Made by a program: the position numbers and the translations under genes. From contig NZ_CP012673.1 in assembly GCF_002950945.1 (NCBI RefSeq), forward strand, positions 9,190,501 through 9,254,500: a stretch of DNA of 64,000 bases, in the 5' to 3' direction. Source of the DNA: Sorangium cellulosum (GTDB lineage Bacteria > Myxococcota_A > Polyangia > Polyangiales > Polyangiaceae). Below, one piece after another: positions 52,751 through 62,318 of this stretch. Under the pieces are notes generated by a model. That model was not told where the DNA came from. It searched no databases and saw only the letters and a program-made list of their open reading frames with translations. Position 1 is the first letter of the stretch; the number at the start of each line of letters is the position of its first letter.

Positions 52751-53971
52751 TCAGGCTGCGGGGAAGCGAACGCGCAGCGAGCTCGGCCCGCGGTCCTGCA
52801 GGTTCGAGCCGGCGTAGCTCAACGTCTGTTCGGCGAGCTCCCAGCGCGGCAGCGCGAGCAGGGCGCGCAGCGACTCCTCCACTTCCATCCGGATGAGCGG
52901 GGCCCCCGGGCAGTAATGAGCGCCGCTCCCGAAGGTCAGGTGCCGGCTCTGCTGCCGGGTGATATCGAAGCGGTCCGGCTCGGAGAACAGCCCGGGATCG
53001 CGGTTCGCGGCGGCGATCATCGCGAAGACGAACTGCCCCTCGGAGACCCTGGCGCCCCGGATCTCCGTGTCGCTGGCGCACATGCGGCTGAGGGAGAGCA
53101 CGGACGGCTCGAAGCGCAGGCTCTCCTCGACCGCGCCGCGGACGAGGCCTGGCGCCTCCCGGAGCTTCGCGAGCTCGGCGGGGTGGTTGAGGAGCGCGAG
53201 CACGGTGTTCGCGATCTGGTTCACGGAGGTCACGAACCCCGCGGCGACCATCTGGAAGCATTGCATGGCCGCCTCGCCCGCGAGTTCGGTGTCTCCGTCT
53301 TCTGCCGCGATGAACCTGCTCGCGACGTCCTCGCCCGGCGCCTTCCGGCGCTCCTCGACGAGCCGCATCATGTAGTCGACCATGTCGCAGCAGCTCTGCT
53401 TCACCGCCCGCTTCTGCTCCTCCGAGCTGACCCCGCCGCCAGCGAGCTTCAGGAGGTCCGTCGACCATCTCATGAACTGCGGCCGATCGGCCTCCGGTAT
53501 CACGAACATCTCGGCGAGCGTGTTGAGCGCGACCGCCTCGGAGAACGCCGAGACGACATCCATCTCGCCGTCGCGCCGCGCCTCCTCGATGGCGCGCTGC
53601 ACGAGCCCCACGACCCGCGGGCGCATCCACTCGACGGCCGACGGCGAGAACCCTTTCATGATGAGCTGTCGAAGCTGCGTGTGGCGCGGCGGGTCCTGAA
53701 AGAAGGCGAGCCGCGACAAGGAGTCGAACGTCTTTCTCGAGAGCTCGTCCTCACCGAGCATGCCGAGGCCGCCGAGGAGCGCCGTCGCCCGCCGCGCGGT
53801 GAAGCTCGAGTCCCTCACGAGCCCCTCGATATCGGCAGGCGCGGTGATGAGGAAGCACTGCAATGGCTCTAAGAAGTAGACCGGCGCCTCGGTGCGGAGC
53901 CGATCGAGCGTCGGGAATGGATCGGCGAAGAAGCGCTCGCTCGTGAGGTCGAAGCCAGAGGTGACAGCCAT
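52751..53971 (-). CDS. Cytochrome P450
   Basis: 406 residues. The haem-binding loop FGSGAHYCPG (Cys354) and ExxR (Glu283-Arg286, ESLR) are present, along with the PRHTQLR segment of bacterial P450s. The I-helix oxygen-activation motif is AGFVTS (244-249), where the usual Asp/Glu before Thr is Val. This may alter proton delivery. No ferredoxin or biosynthetic genes are next to it; substrate unknown. Confidence 0.93.
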   Translation of the reverse strand: MAVTSGFDLTSERFFADPFPTLDRLRTEAPVYFLEPLQCFLITAPADIEGLVRDSSFTARRATALLGGLGMLGEDELSRKTFDSLSRLAFFQDPPRHTQLRQLIMKGFSPSAVEWMRPRVVGLVQRAIEEARRDGEMDVVSAFSEAVALNTLAEMFVIPEADRPQFMRWSTDLLKLAGGGVSSEEQKRAVKQSCCDMVDYMMRLVEERRKAPGEDVASRFIAAEDGDTELAGEAAMQCFQMVAAGFVTSVNQIANTVLALLNHPAELAKLREAPGLVRGAVEESLRFEPSVLSLSRMCASDTEIRGARVSEGQFVFAMIAAANRDPGLFSEPDRFDITRQQSRHLTFGSGAHYCPGAPLIRMEVEESLRALLALPRWELAEQTLSYAGSNLQDRGPSSLRVRFPAA

Positions 53972-54477
53972 GGTCCTTCTTTCCTTGTGGCGCCCGTAGC
54001 GCGGCGGAGATGCACGGCCAGGCTAGGGTATCGCCGCGCCGCCGTGAAGCGCCCTGCCCGCGCGTCGATCGCCGCGCGACGGCGGCCGAGGTGGGCGCGC
54101 GGAGCTCCGCGCAGCGCGCCCTGCCAGGCGCTGGCCCGGGGCGCTCAGCGCTCCGGAGCCGACCCGCTCTTGTGTGTCGTGGTTCGTTATGTGGCGCGCC
54201 GGTGTGCGACGAGTGGGCTTTTGGGACCTTTCACCGCTCTCGGTGCGGAAGGCTCCGACACAATCTCTTCAGACGTTCTCCAGGATCTGGAGCACCTCGT
54301 CGGTCGGTTGGTAGCGGTCGGCACAACCTCCCGTGACCTCCGCCTCCCTGAGGCTCTTGCACATCATCTCGACGTCTGGTCTGCCCCGCTCCGGCGAGGA
54401 GGATCCGAAGCCTGTCATGGCGCTCACGCTGGCTTGGCTCCGGCGATCCAACTACGATCGGACCGAGGAGGTTCTTC
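53972..54477. other. Gap with a coding-like fragment
   Basis: No known gene. A minus-strand frame at 54269-54451 has coding-type third positions (see that entry). The remainder shows nothing recognisable. The right end provides the promoter and GAGGAGG ribosome-binding site of the next gene. Confidence 0.4.
54269..54451 (-). pseudogene. Coding-like fragment of unknown origin
   Basis: A 60-residue frame ending RPDVEMMCKSLREAEVTGG, then CADRYQPTDEVLQILENV. About nine in ten third codon positions in the last 35 codons are G or C, as in the surrounding genes. No strong start or known relative. It may be the end of a lost gene or a small protein. Confidence 0.3.
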
Positions 54478-55377
54478 ATGCGCACGCATCGACCTGTCTT
54501 GTTAGCGACGCTTCTATCGGCCGTCGCCGTCGCGATGTCCGCCGTGCCCGGATGCGGGGACGACGAGACGCGGGCGAGCAGCGGAGGCCCGGATCGGACA
54601 GGCAGCGATTTCCTCTCGAGCTATGCGAAGGCCCTCTGCGAGCGCACGTTCGCGTGCTGCGACGCGGCGACCCGGGCCGCGCATGACCTGGACGCGAGCT
54701 CCGCCGACACGTGCGCCTCGGAGCTCGAAGCGATCCTCGTTGCCGTCAGCGGCGGAGGCGAGGTGAAGGGCACCTTCGTCCCGGAAAAGGCGGAGGCGTG
54801 CCTCGCCGAGGTGGACGCGGCCCCCTGTGCCGAACTTCAGATCCTGGGCGTGCTTCTCGGGGTGAACGACGGGTTCACGCCGTCCTGCCTCGATGCGTTT
54901 GACGGCTCCGTGCCCGAGGGCGAGACGTGCGGCACGGACTGGGACTGCGTCCGGGACCGCTGCCTGTACACCGGCGACGCGAGCGGGCAGAGGACGTCGG
55001 CGTGCACAGCGAGGGCGGCGGCCGGAGAGCGATGTTCGTCGGCGTTCGACTGCGACGAGGCGCTCCGGTGTGACCAGCCCTCGCCGTCCAACGCGGGGAC
55101 GTGCGCGCCACGGCTCGCCGTGGGCGGGTCGTGCGAGGGAAGCCTCGACTGCCAAGAGGAGCTTCGCTGCGGCCAGGAAGGTACGTGCCAGGCGCGCCAG
55201 CAGGCTGGCGGCCCCTGCGCGTCGGACGGAGACTGCGCGGCCGGTACGACGTGTGATGGCGCCACGTGCGCGCCGCTCGGCGCCGCCGGCGCGCCCTGCT
55301 CCTCCGATTCGGACTGCGCGTCCTTCGCGTGTGGTGATGCGACGGGCACCTGCGCCGACGTCTGCAAGGGCAGCTGA
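54478..55377 (+). CDS. Cys-rich lipoprotein with repeated Cys knots
   Basis: 299 residues; GAGGAGG lies just upstream. The signal peptide ends AVPGC. The N-terminal half (about 40-140) has CERTFACCDAATRAAHDL and paired Cys; the C-terminal half has five or so repeats of about 25 residues (GEPCSSDxDCAxGxxCDGxTC type), a pattern common in myxobacterial surface proteins. Probably outer surface; role unknown. Confidence 0.78.
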   Translation: MRTHRPVLLATLLSAVAVAMSAVPGCGDDETRASSGGPDRTGSDFLSSYAKALCERTFACCDAATRAAHDLDASSADTCASELEAILVAVSGGGEVKGTFVPEKAEACLAEVDAAPCAELQILGVLLGVNDGFTPSCLDAFDGSVPEGETCGTDWDCVRDRCLYTGDASGQRTSACTARAAAGERCSSAFDCDEALRCDQPSPSNAGTCAPRLAVGGSCEGSLDCQEELRCGQEGTCQARQQAGGPCASDGDCAAGTTCDGATCAPLGAAGAPCSSDSDCASFACGDATGTCADVCKGS

Positions 55378-55461
55378 CCGCAGGCCAAAGCTGGTCCTCC
55401 CCCGCTTCCGCGCACAGTCTCACCATGGGCCCAAGCTTATACAGCCCCGCTCTAGTCTCGG

Positions 55462-55506
55462 CTTGGGCATTCTTGGCCGCCTCTCGACCGGCCAAGAATG
55501 CCCAAG
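55462..55506. terminator. Perfect 18-bp hairpin upstream of an SDR gene
   Basis: CTTGGGCATTCTTGGCCG (55462-55479) pairs perfectly with CGGCCAAGAATGCCCAAG (55489-55506) around a 9-nt loop. No T tract. It is 85 bp after the lipoprotein stop and 33 bp before the SDR start, so it can be a terminator, an attenuator in the SDR leader or a large operator. Confidence 0.6.
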
Positions 55507-55538
55507 GCAGCGCCCGCGGAGGTCACTATCCCGGGGAC

Positions 55539-56294
55539 ATGCAAGACAAACCCGTCGCCCTGGTCACCGGGGCCAACAAAGGTATCGGCCACGCGATCGC
55601 GAAGGAGCTCGCGGCGCGCGGCCACACCGTGCTCGTCGCCGCGCGCGACCTCGCGCGCGGCGAGGCCGCGGCGAAGCAGATCACCGGCGATGCTCGCGCG
55701 ATCGCGCTCGACGTCACGAACGCCGACTCGATCGCCGCCGCCGCAGCGCGGATCCGTCGCGAGCTCGGCCGGCTCGACGTCCTCGTCAACAACGCTGGCA
55801 TCGCCAAGGGCGCAGCGCAGAGCGGGGTCACGGTCGACGAGATCGCCCGGAGCGGGAGGCCGAGCGTGGCCTCGCTCGCCGACGTCCGCGCCGTGTTCGA
55901 GACCAACGTGTTCGGAGTGATCGCCGTGACCCAGGCGATGCTGTCGCTCCTCCGCGAGGCGCCGGCCGGGCGGATCGTCAACGTGTCGAGCCGCCTCGGC
56001 TCGATGACCTGGATCAGCGATCCCGCCAATCCGAACCGCAGCGTCGGCGGCGTCGCGTACAGCCCGTCGAAGAGCGCGCTCAACGCCGTGACGATCGCGT
56101 TCGCGCAGGAGCTCGCCGGCACCGCGATCAAGGTCAACGCGGTGTGCCCCGGCTACGTCGCGACCGATCTCAACAACCACAGCGGGACGCGCACCGTCGC
56201 CGAAGGCGCGCGCGAGCCGGTGCGGCTCGCGCTGCTCGGTCCCGACGGACCGACTGGCACCTTCTCGGACGACGCGGGCCCGATCCCCTGGTGA
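55539..56294 (+). CDS. Short-chain dehydrogenase/reductase
   Basis: About 251 residues from ATG 55539. Classical SDR features: TGANKGIGHAIAKELAARG (cofactor loop, about 10-28), NNAGIAKG, the catalytic Ser in NVSSRLGSM and YSPSKSAL (YxxxK). It resembles carbonyl-reductase-like SDRs that use NADPH (basic residue in VAARDLARG). Substrate unknown. A perfect hairpin lies in its leader. Confidence 0.92.
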   Translation: MQDKPVALVTGANKGIGHAIAKELAARGHTVLVAARDLARGEAAAKQITGDARAIALDVTNADSIAAAAARIRRELGRLDVLVNNAGIAKGAAQSGVTVDEIARSGRPSVASLADVRAVFETNVFGVIAVTQAMLSLLREAPAGRIVNVSSRLGSMTWISDPANPNRSVGGVAYSPSKSALNAVTIAFAQELAGTAIKVNAVCPGYVATDLNNHSGTRTVAEGAREPVRLALLGPDGPTGTFSDDAGPIPW

Positions 56295-56440
56295 GGAGAC
56301 GAGCGCGCGCCAGCAAGGAGCGACAGGGCGCGCACGGAGAGGGCTCGCGTCCCTCCCGGACGCGCTGCGTCCGCCGCGGACGCAGCGGCCACCGTTCGCT
56401 CTGGACCCGCCCCCGTTCTCCTGCTCTTCTGAGCCTCGCC

Positions 56441-58192
56441 GTGTCCCGTGACGAGAGCCTCGTTTCACTCCTTCCCCGCCTCGTGTCGGCCACGTACTTC
56501 GACGAAGCCGCCACGGCGGTCCTCCAGACCATGTTCGCCTGCGCCGAAGAGGCGCTCGCCGACAGCCCGTTCGCAAGCCGCGCTCGGCTCCTGCGCGGCG
56601 TCGTCCACCTCCGTCCCGAGGGCAGCTACCAGCGCCTCTTCGGCGTCGATCGCCTGAGCGGCGCGCGTATCGAGGGCACCGGTTACCTCACCTCCGGCAG
56701 CGTCTGGAGCTGGATCGAGAAGCACCGCTGCTCGGTCTCGATCGACGTCCAGCGCGCCTCGCTCCGCTCCTGGATGCCGGACGGGGAGATCGAGCTCCGT
56801 GACCCGTCGGAAACGGCCGGCATGCCCGGCGACGCGACGCGCGAGCGGATGCTCGGCCGCGACACGACCCACGTCCATGTCGTCCCGCTGCGCGCGCCCG
56901 GCGGCAGCGTCGACGGCATGATCACCCTCGAGGCGAGCTGCAGGGGGGCGGCCGGACGGGAGCTCCCCTGGGACGTGTGCCACGAGGAGCTGGAGATCCT
57001 CGCCAGCATCGCCGGGGCCTTCATCGCCGCCCGCGCGCTGCCGCTTCGCCCGGACGATCCGGTGGGCCCGGACGAGTTCCTGCCGGTCGTCGGTCAGAGC
57101 ACCGCGCACCTCGTCGAGCTGCTCCGCGCCTTCGCCCCGCGGGACGACACCATCCTGATCACCGGCCCGACCGGCGCCGGGAAATCCAGGCTCGCGCGCT
57201 GGTGCCACGAGCACTCGCAGCGCCGGGGCCAGCCCTTCGAGTCGCTGGACCTCCTCGGCGTGCCCGAGGACCTGCAGATGGCCGAGCTGTTCGGCTGGAA
57301 GCGGGGCGCCTTCACCGGAGCGGTCAAGGACAACCCGGGCGCGGTCGCCCGCGCCGCGAAGGGCACGCTCTTCCTCGACGAGATCGACAAGCTCTCGCTC
57401 AAGGCCCAGGCGGGCCTGCTCCGCTTCATCGAGGAGCGCTCTTACCGGATGCTGGGCGACGACGGCGCGGGAGAGCGCCGCGCCGACGCGCGCCTCCTCG
57501 TCGGCACCAACGCCGATCTGCGCGCCGCCGTGCGCGCCGGCCGCTTCCGCGAGGACCTGTACTACCGCATCAACGTCCTGCCGGTGCGGCTGCTCCCGCT
57601 CGCCGAGCGGCTCGACGAGCTGCCGCGCTGGGCCGACTACATGCTGAACCGGCGCCACCGGGAGGCCGACGGCAAGGGCACGGCGCGCTTCGAGCCCGAG
57701 GCCATGAAGCTCCTCGTGTCCGCGCCCTGGCCGGGCAACCTGCGGCAGCTCGACAACATCGTCCGGCGCGTTTACGCGCTCCAGCTCGCGGGGCAGAGCG
57801 GCCTGGGCGGCGATCTCGTGATCCAGCGGCGCCACGTCGAGCGCGCGCTCACCTTCGACGGCGACGCCGAGCCGAGCGCGCTGGTGAAGCTGCTCTGGCG
57901 GGCGGCGCTCAGCTTCGTGAACGAGGCCGAGCGGCGCCGGGGCGGCAACGCCCCGCTCTCGCTCGAGCTGAGCGACGTGTTCCGGGGCATGGTCCTGGGC
58001 GCCGCGGTGCACCGGACGGGCAACCGTGACGAGGCCTTCACGCTGCTCGGCCAGGAGCCGATGCTCAAGAACCGCAACCACCATCGGGCGCTGCGGCGCG
58101 AGCTCTCGCGGGTGCGCGAGGTCCTGGATCTGCTCGGAGGTGAGGTCGATCCGGATCTCCTGGCGGTGCTCGAGGCCGACAAGGACTCCTGA
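56441..58192 (+). CDS. Sigma-54-dependent-type activator with GAF-like sensor domain
   Basis: About 583 residues from GTG 56441; the ribosome-binding site is weak. An N-terminal GAF-like domain (about 20-200) is followed by an AAA+ domain with TGPTGAGKS (241-249), GAFTGA (289-294, the sigma-54 contact loop) and GTLFLDEIDKL (309-319). The C-terminus (about 500-583) contains NRDEAFTLLGQEPMLKNRNHHRALRREL, a divergent region rather than a clear Fis-type HTH. It lies 61 bp before the kinase/cyclase gene and may control it (inference). Confidence 0.88.
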   Translation: MSRDESLVSLLPRLVSATYFDEAATAVLQTMFACAEEALADSPFASRARLLRGVVHLRPEGSYQRLFGVDRLSGARIEGTGYLTSGSVWSWIEKHRCSVSIDVQRASLRSWMPDGEIELRDPSETAGMPGDATRERMLGRDTTHVHVVPLRAPGGSVDGMITLEASCRGAAGRELPWDVCHEELEILASIAGAFIAARALPLRPDDPVGPDEFLPVVGQSTAHLVELLRAFAPRDDTILITGPTGAGKSRLARWCHEHSQRRGQPFESLDLLGVPEDLQMAELFGWKRGAFTGAVKDNPGAVARAAKGTLFLDEIDKLSLKAQAGLLRFIEERSYRMLGDDGAGERRADARLLVGTNADLRAAVRAGRFREDLYYRINVLPVRLLPLAERLDELPRWADYMLNRRHREADGKGTARFEPEAMKLLVSAPWPGNLRQLDNIVRRVYALQLAGQSGLGGDLVIQRRHVERALTFDGDAEPSALVKLLWRAALSFVNEAERRRGGNAPLSLELSDVFRGMVLGAAVHRTGNRDEAFTLLGQEPMLKNRNHHRALRRELSRVREVLDLLGGEVDPDLLAVLEADKDS

Positions 58193-58253
58193 CGGAGAGG
58201 TGCCGGCGCTCTCCGGGCGCCTCCGAGCGCCTCCAGCGACCACAGGGTCAAGC

Positions 58254-61200
58254 ATGCAGCGCTACGTCGAAAACGGGGCAGCACTCATCCCGGGGGCAAC
58301 GTTCGAGGGCCGTTACGAGATCCTGGCCAGGCTCGGCGAGGGCGGCTTCGGCGTGGTGCACAAGGCCCGCCAGCTCACCACCGGGCAGCCGGTTGCCTTG
58401 AAGATCCTGCGCCTCGCCGAGCAGGGAGGCGCCGCGCAGGCCGACAGGCGCGTCGCGCGCTTCCTGCGCGAGACGCGGCTCTGCGCCCAGCTTCACCACC
58501 CCAACATCGTCCAGCTCGTCGACTCGGGGCAGATGGAGGATGGGAGCCTCTACACCGTGTTCGCCTTCGCGCCCGGCGACAACCTCGCCGCGCTGCTCGA
58601 GAGAGAGGGCGCGCTCGCGCCGCCCGAGGCGCGGCACCTGATGCTCCAGGTGCTCGACGCGCTCGCCTGCGCCCACGCAGCGGGCGTGGTCCACCGCGAC
58701 CTCAAGCCCAGCAACATCATGGTCATCCCCACGGGCGCCCGCCGCAACGCGCTGGTGCTCGACTTCGGGATCGGCGCCACGCTCGACGAGGAGCGATCCG
58801 CGCGCCTGACCGGCAGCCACGACGCGCTGGGCACGCCCGGCTACGGCGCGCCGGAGCAGTGGCGCGGCGCCGAGCCCTCGCCGCGGGCGGATCTGTTCTC
58901 GTGGGGGCTCGTGTTCCTCGAGTGCCTGACGGGCAAGCCGGTCTACGGCGGCACGGAGGCCGAGATCTTCTATCGGCTGCTCGGCCCCGATCCCGTCCCG
59001 ATCCCCGCCGCGATCGAGCGCCACCCCCTGGGCGCGCTGCTCGCCCGCGCCCTCCGCAAGAACGAAGGCGCGCGCGACGCCACCGCCGGGGAGCTCTTCG
59101 AGGCGCTCGAGGCCTGCAACCTGCGCGGGCTGTCGCGCGAGGCGTTGTTCGGCGCCGACGGCACCCCGTCCGGCGGGGACACGCGGTCGTCGGTCTCGAT
59201 CGCGACGGTCGCCGCGTCGCGCGACCGACGGAGGGGGCCCGCTCCGCCCGCGCCCGACGGCGAGCGCCGGGAGCTGACGGCGCTCTGCTGTCACCTGAGC
59301 GCGCGAGCGGCCGCCGCGCAGACCCTCGACGTCGAGGCGGCGGACGATCTGTTGCGCTCGGCGCTCGCCCTCTGCGCGGACGTCGGGCGACGCCACGGGG
59401 GGTACGTGGCCGCGGCGTTCGGCGCCGACCTGCTGCTCTACTTCGGCTACCCCAGCGCGGCGGAGGACGACGCGAAGCGCGCTGCCCGCGCGGCGCTGGC
59501 CATGGCCGGCGCCGTTCAGGCCGGGGACCAGCGGAGCGCCGCGCAAGGCGTCGGGATCGAGGTGAGCGTCGGCCTGCACACGGGCCCGGTCGTCGACGGC
59601 AGCCTGGGGGACCTCGACGGCGCGTGCCTCGTCACCGGCAGCACCCCGCGGCTCGCCGCGCAGCTCGCCGCGCTGGCGGCGCCGGGATCCGTGACGGTCA
59701 GCGCCGCGTCGCAAGGGCTGCTGCGCGTCTCCTTCGACCTCGAGAGCGAAGGGGCCCGCTCCATCGAGGGGATGGCGGCGCCGGTGCAGACCTTCCGCCT
59801 CCGGAAGGAGCACGGCGACGCGGCGAGGTGGCCGACCCCCGAGGGCTCGAAGACGCCGCTCTACGGCCGAGATCAGGAGCTCGGGCTCCTCGTGGAGCGG
59901 TGGCGCCGCGCGTGCGAGGGGGCGGGTCAGTCGAGCCTCGTCACAGGCGAGCCCGGCATCGGCAAGAGCTGCCTGGCGCGCGAGCTGCGCCATCGGCTGG
60001 CGCACGAGGCCCACACGTTCCTCGAGGCGCGGTGCTCGCCCGACACGCAAAACAGCCCCCTTCGTCCGGTGATCGATCTCCTCGAGCGCGCCTTCGGGCT
60101 CGATCAGGCTCTCGACGCGGGCAGCAAGACCGCGCGGCTCGAGGGGGAGCTCGCCCGCCACGGCCTCACGCCGGCCGAGGCCATGCCGCTCTTCCTGCCG
60201 CTCTTCTCCCTGCCCTTCGGCGGACCGTACGCCCCGCTCGACGTCTCGGCGCAGCGGCAGAAGGCGCTGACGCTCCAGGCCATCGCGTCGCTGCTCCTCG
60301 CGATGGCTGACGAGCAGCCCGTCCTCCTGCTGGTCGAAGATTTGCACTGGGCCGACCCCACCACGATGGAGTTCCTCGCCCAGCTCGTTCGCGAGGCGCC
60401 CGCGGTCCCCATGTGCATCATCATGACGGCTCGCCCGGAGTTCTCTCCGTCGTTCTCGACGGCCGATGTGCTGCTGCTCCCTCTGAGCCGCCTGGAGCGC
60501 CCGCAGATGGAGGAGATGCTCACCGGGCTCCTGGGCAACAAGGCGCTGCCTCCCGCCGTGATCGAGCAGGTGGCGGACCGCGCCGACGGGGTGCCGCTCT
60601 TCGCGGAGGAGCTGCTCCGGATGATGGTCGACTCGCGGCTCCTGGTGGAGCAGGAGGACCGCTACGACCTCACCCGGCCGCTCTCGGGCGCGGCGATCCC
60701 GGGGACGCTGCGGGCGCTGCTCACGGCGCGCCTGGATCGGCTCCTGCGCGCCAAGCAGACGGCCCAGCTCGCGGCGGCGCTGGGTCGGGAGTTCAGCCTC
60801 AAGGTGCTCTCCGCCGCGAGCCCGCTCGGCCCGGAGGCGGTGGCCGAAGATCTGGAGCGCCTGATGAGCGCCGGGCTCGTGCTGCGCAAGCGGCGGCAGA
60901 AGGATGCGGTGGGGGTGTTCAAGCACGCGCTGGTGCGGGACGCGGCCTACGAGTCGCTCTCCACGGGCGCGCGGCGGAGGAGCCACGCGCGGATCGCTGC
61001 GACGCTGGAGGAGCGGTTTCCGGAGGTGGTCCGGATGCGGCCGGATCTGCTCGCGCACCACCACGCGGCGGCGGAGCAGATGCAGGAGGCCATCGGGTAC
61101 GCCCGGAAGGCGGCACATCAGGCGCTCGGGCGCTCCGCCTACGCCGAGGCCAGCGCGCACGCCTCCAACGTCGTCGGCTGGCTCGGGGCGCTGCCGGCCG

Positions 61201-62318
61201 CCGAGCGGGTGGAAGCCGAGCTCGGCGCCAACAGCATCCGGTTGCAGGCCCTGATGTCGACGCAGGGCTGGGCCTCGCCCGACGTGCGTGCGCTGGCCGA
61301 GCAGTCCCGGGCGCTGCTCCCCGGGAGCAAGACGACCGAGCACACCGCCTCCACGCTCTTCGGTCTGTACATGCACTACCACGTGGCGAGCGAGCGCGCG
61401 GCGTGCCGGCAGGTGGCCGACGAGCTCGTGGCGTTCGCCGACCGGATCGAGGACCCGTCTCTCCAGTGCGTGGCCGCGACAGCCCAGGGCGTCGGCTTTC
61501 ACGCGGAAGGGCGGTTTCTGGACGCCGAGACATGGTTTGACAGGGCGCTCGCCCTGTACGACCCGGCGCGCGACTGGCAGCAGGGCTCGGCCTTCGGCAT
61601 GGACTGCCGCGTCTGGGCTGCGGGTCAGCTCGCGTGGGTGCAATGGGGTATGGGGCGGACGACGCGGGCGTTTCAGCTCGCGAACGAGGCGATCGCCTGG
61701 GCGCGGGAGATCAAGCACGTCCCGTCCCTCGGGATCGCGCTGCTCTACCTCGGCCAGATCCAGCACATGAACGGCGACAAGCCCGCGGTGCACAGGACGA
61801 CGGGCGAGCTGCTCGCGGCTTCCAAGGCCTACGGCCTGCCTGCCTTCGAGGGCTACGGCGCGGCCCTCGCGTCGTGGGCCGCGGGGGACCTGCAGGGCGT
61901 CGAGGCGATCCTCGGGACCCTCAAGTCCCTCCACTGCAACCTGGCGCTCACCTACTACGGGTCTTTTCTGGCAGACATCGAAGCAGACGCCGGCCGCCTG
62001 CACCAGGCGATCGCCCACGTGGAGACCTGCCTCTCGATGTGCGCCGAGCTCGGCGAGCGCTTCTTCGAGGTGGAGCTCTTGCGGCGCCGCGCGCGCTACG
62101 AGATACGGCTCCCGGAGCCCGATCGGGACGCCGTCCGCGAGCTGCTCGCCCGGGCTCGCCAGCTGGCCGGCGAGCGAGGCATGCACCGCTTCGAGGCCGC
62201 GGCGATCCAGGAGCATCGGCGTATCTTCGGGGATGACGCCGCGCTCGTGCGCCGATTGACGCAGCTCCACGAATCGTTTCCTGATCTGAAATTGCTTTCA
62301 CCGAGGAGTGAACCATGA
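58254..62318 (+). CDS. TOMM-system kinase/cyclase-like/ATPase fusion protein
   Basis: About 1354 residues from ATG 58254. The Ser/Thr kinase domain has LGEGGFGVV (27-35), Lys50, HRDLKPSN (147-154) and DFG (170-172). A class III cyclase-like domain (about 335-500) follows; the first metal Asp of the family appears replaced (LTALCCHLSARA), so catalysis is doubtful. Next come an AAA ATPase (TGEPGIGKSC, LLLVEDLHWADP) and a long TPR-like helical region. This order matches the family named TOMM system kinase/cyclase fusion protein. Its stop overlaps the precursor start by 4 bp. Confidence 0.87.
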   Translation: MQRYVENGAALIPGATFEGRYEILARLGEGGFGVVHKARQLTTGQPVALKILRLAEQGGAAQADRRVARFLRETRLCAQLHHPNIVQLVDSGQMEDGSLYTVFAFAPGDNLAALLEREGALAPPEARHLMLQVLDALACAHAAGVVHRDLKPSNIMVIPTGARRNALVLDFGIGATLDEERSARLTGSHDALGTPGYGAPEQWRGAEPSPRADLFSWGLVFLECLTGKPVYGGTEAEIFYRLLGPDPVPIPAAIERHPLGALLARALRKNEGARDATAGELFEALEACNLRGLSREALFGADGTPSGGDTRSSVSIATVAASRDRRRGPAPPAPDGERRELTALCCHLSARAAAAQTLDVEAADDLLRSALALCADVGRRHGGYVAAAFGADLLLYFGYPSAAEDDAKRAARAALAMAGAVQAGDQRSAAQGVGIEVSVGLHTGPVVDGSLGDLDGACLVTGSTPRLAAQLAALAAPGSVTVSAASQGLLRVSFDLESEGARSIEGMAAPVQTFRLRKEHGDAARWPTPEGSKTPLYGRDQELGLLVERWRRACEGAGQSSLVTGEPGIGKSCLARELRHRLAHEAHTFLEARCSPDTQNSPLRPVIDLLERAFGLDQALDAGSKTARLEGELARHGLTPAEAMPLFLPLFSLPFGGPYAPLDVSAQRQKALTLQAIASLLLAMADEQPVLLLVEDLHWADPTTMEFLAQLVREAPAVPMCIIMTARPEFSPSFSTADVLLLPLSRLERPQMEEMLTGLLGNKALPPAVIEQVADRADGVPLFAEELLRMMVDSRLLVEQEDRYDLTRPLSGAAIPGTLRALLTARLDRLLRAKQTAQLAAALGREFSLKVLSAASPLGPEAVAEDLERLMSAGLVLRKRRQKDAVGVFKHALVRDAAYESLSTGARRRSHARIAATLEERFPEVVRMRPDLLAHHHAAAEQMQEAIGYARKAAHQALGRSAYAEASAHASNVVGWLGALPAAERVEAELGANSIRLQALMSTQGWASPDVRALAEQSRALLPGSKTTEHTASTLFGLYMHYHVASERAACRQVADELVAFADRIEDPSLQCVAATAQGVGFHAEGRFLDAETWFDRALALYDPARDWQQGSAFGMDCRVWAAGQLAWVQWGMGRTTRAFQLANEAIAWAREIKHVPSLGIALLYLGQIQHMNGDKPAVHRTTGELLAASKAYGLPAFEGYGAALASWAAGDLQGVEAILGTLKSLHCNLALTYYGSFLADIEADAGRLHQAIAHVETCLSMCAELGERFFEVELLRRRARYEIRLPEPDRDAVRELLARARQLAGERGMHRFEAAAIQEHRRIFGDDAALVRRLTQLHESFPDLKLLSPRSEP

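Noticed and set aside
58248..62270. Minus-strand open frame of 1340 codons opposite the kinase fusion gene
   Set aside because: Shadow of the plus-strand gene, which has clear kinase and ATPase motifs. The minus product is compositionally biased with no domains.
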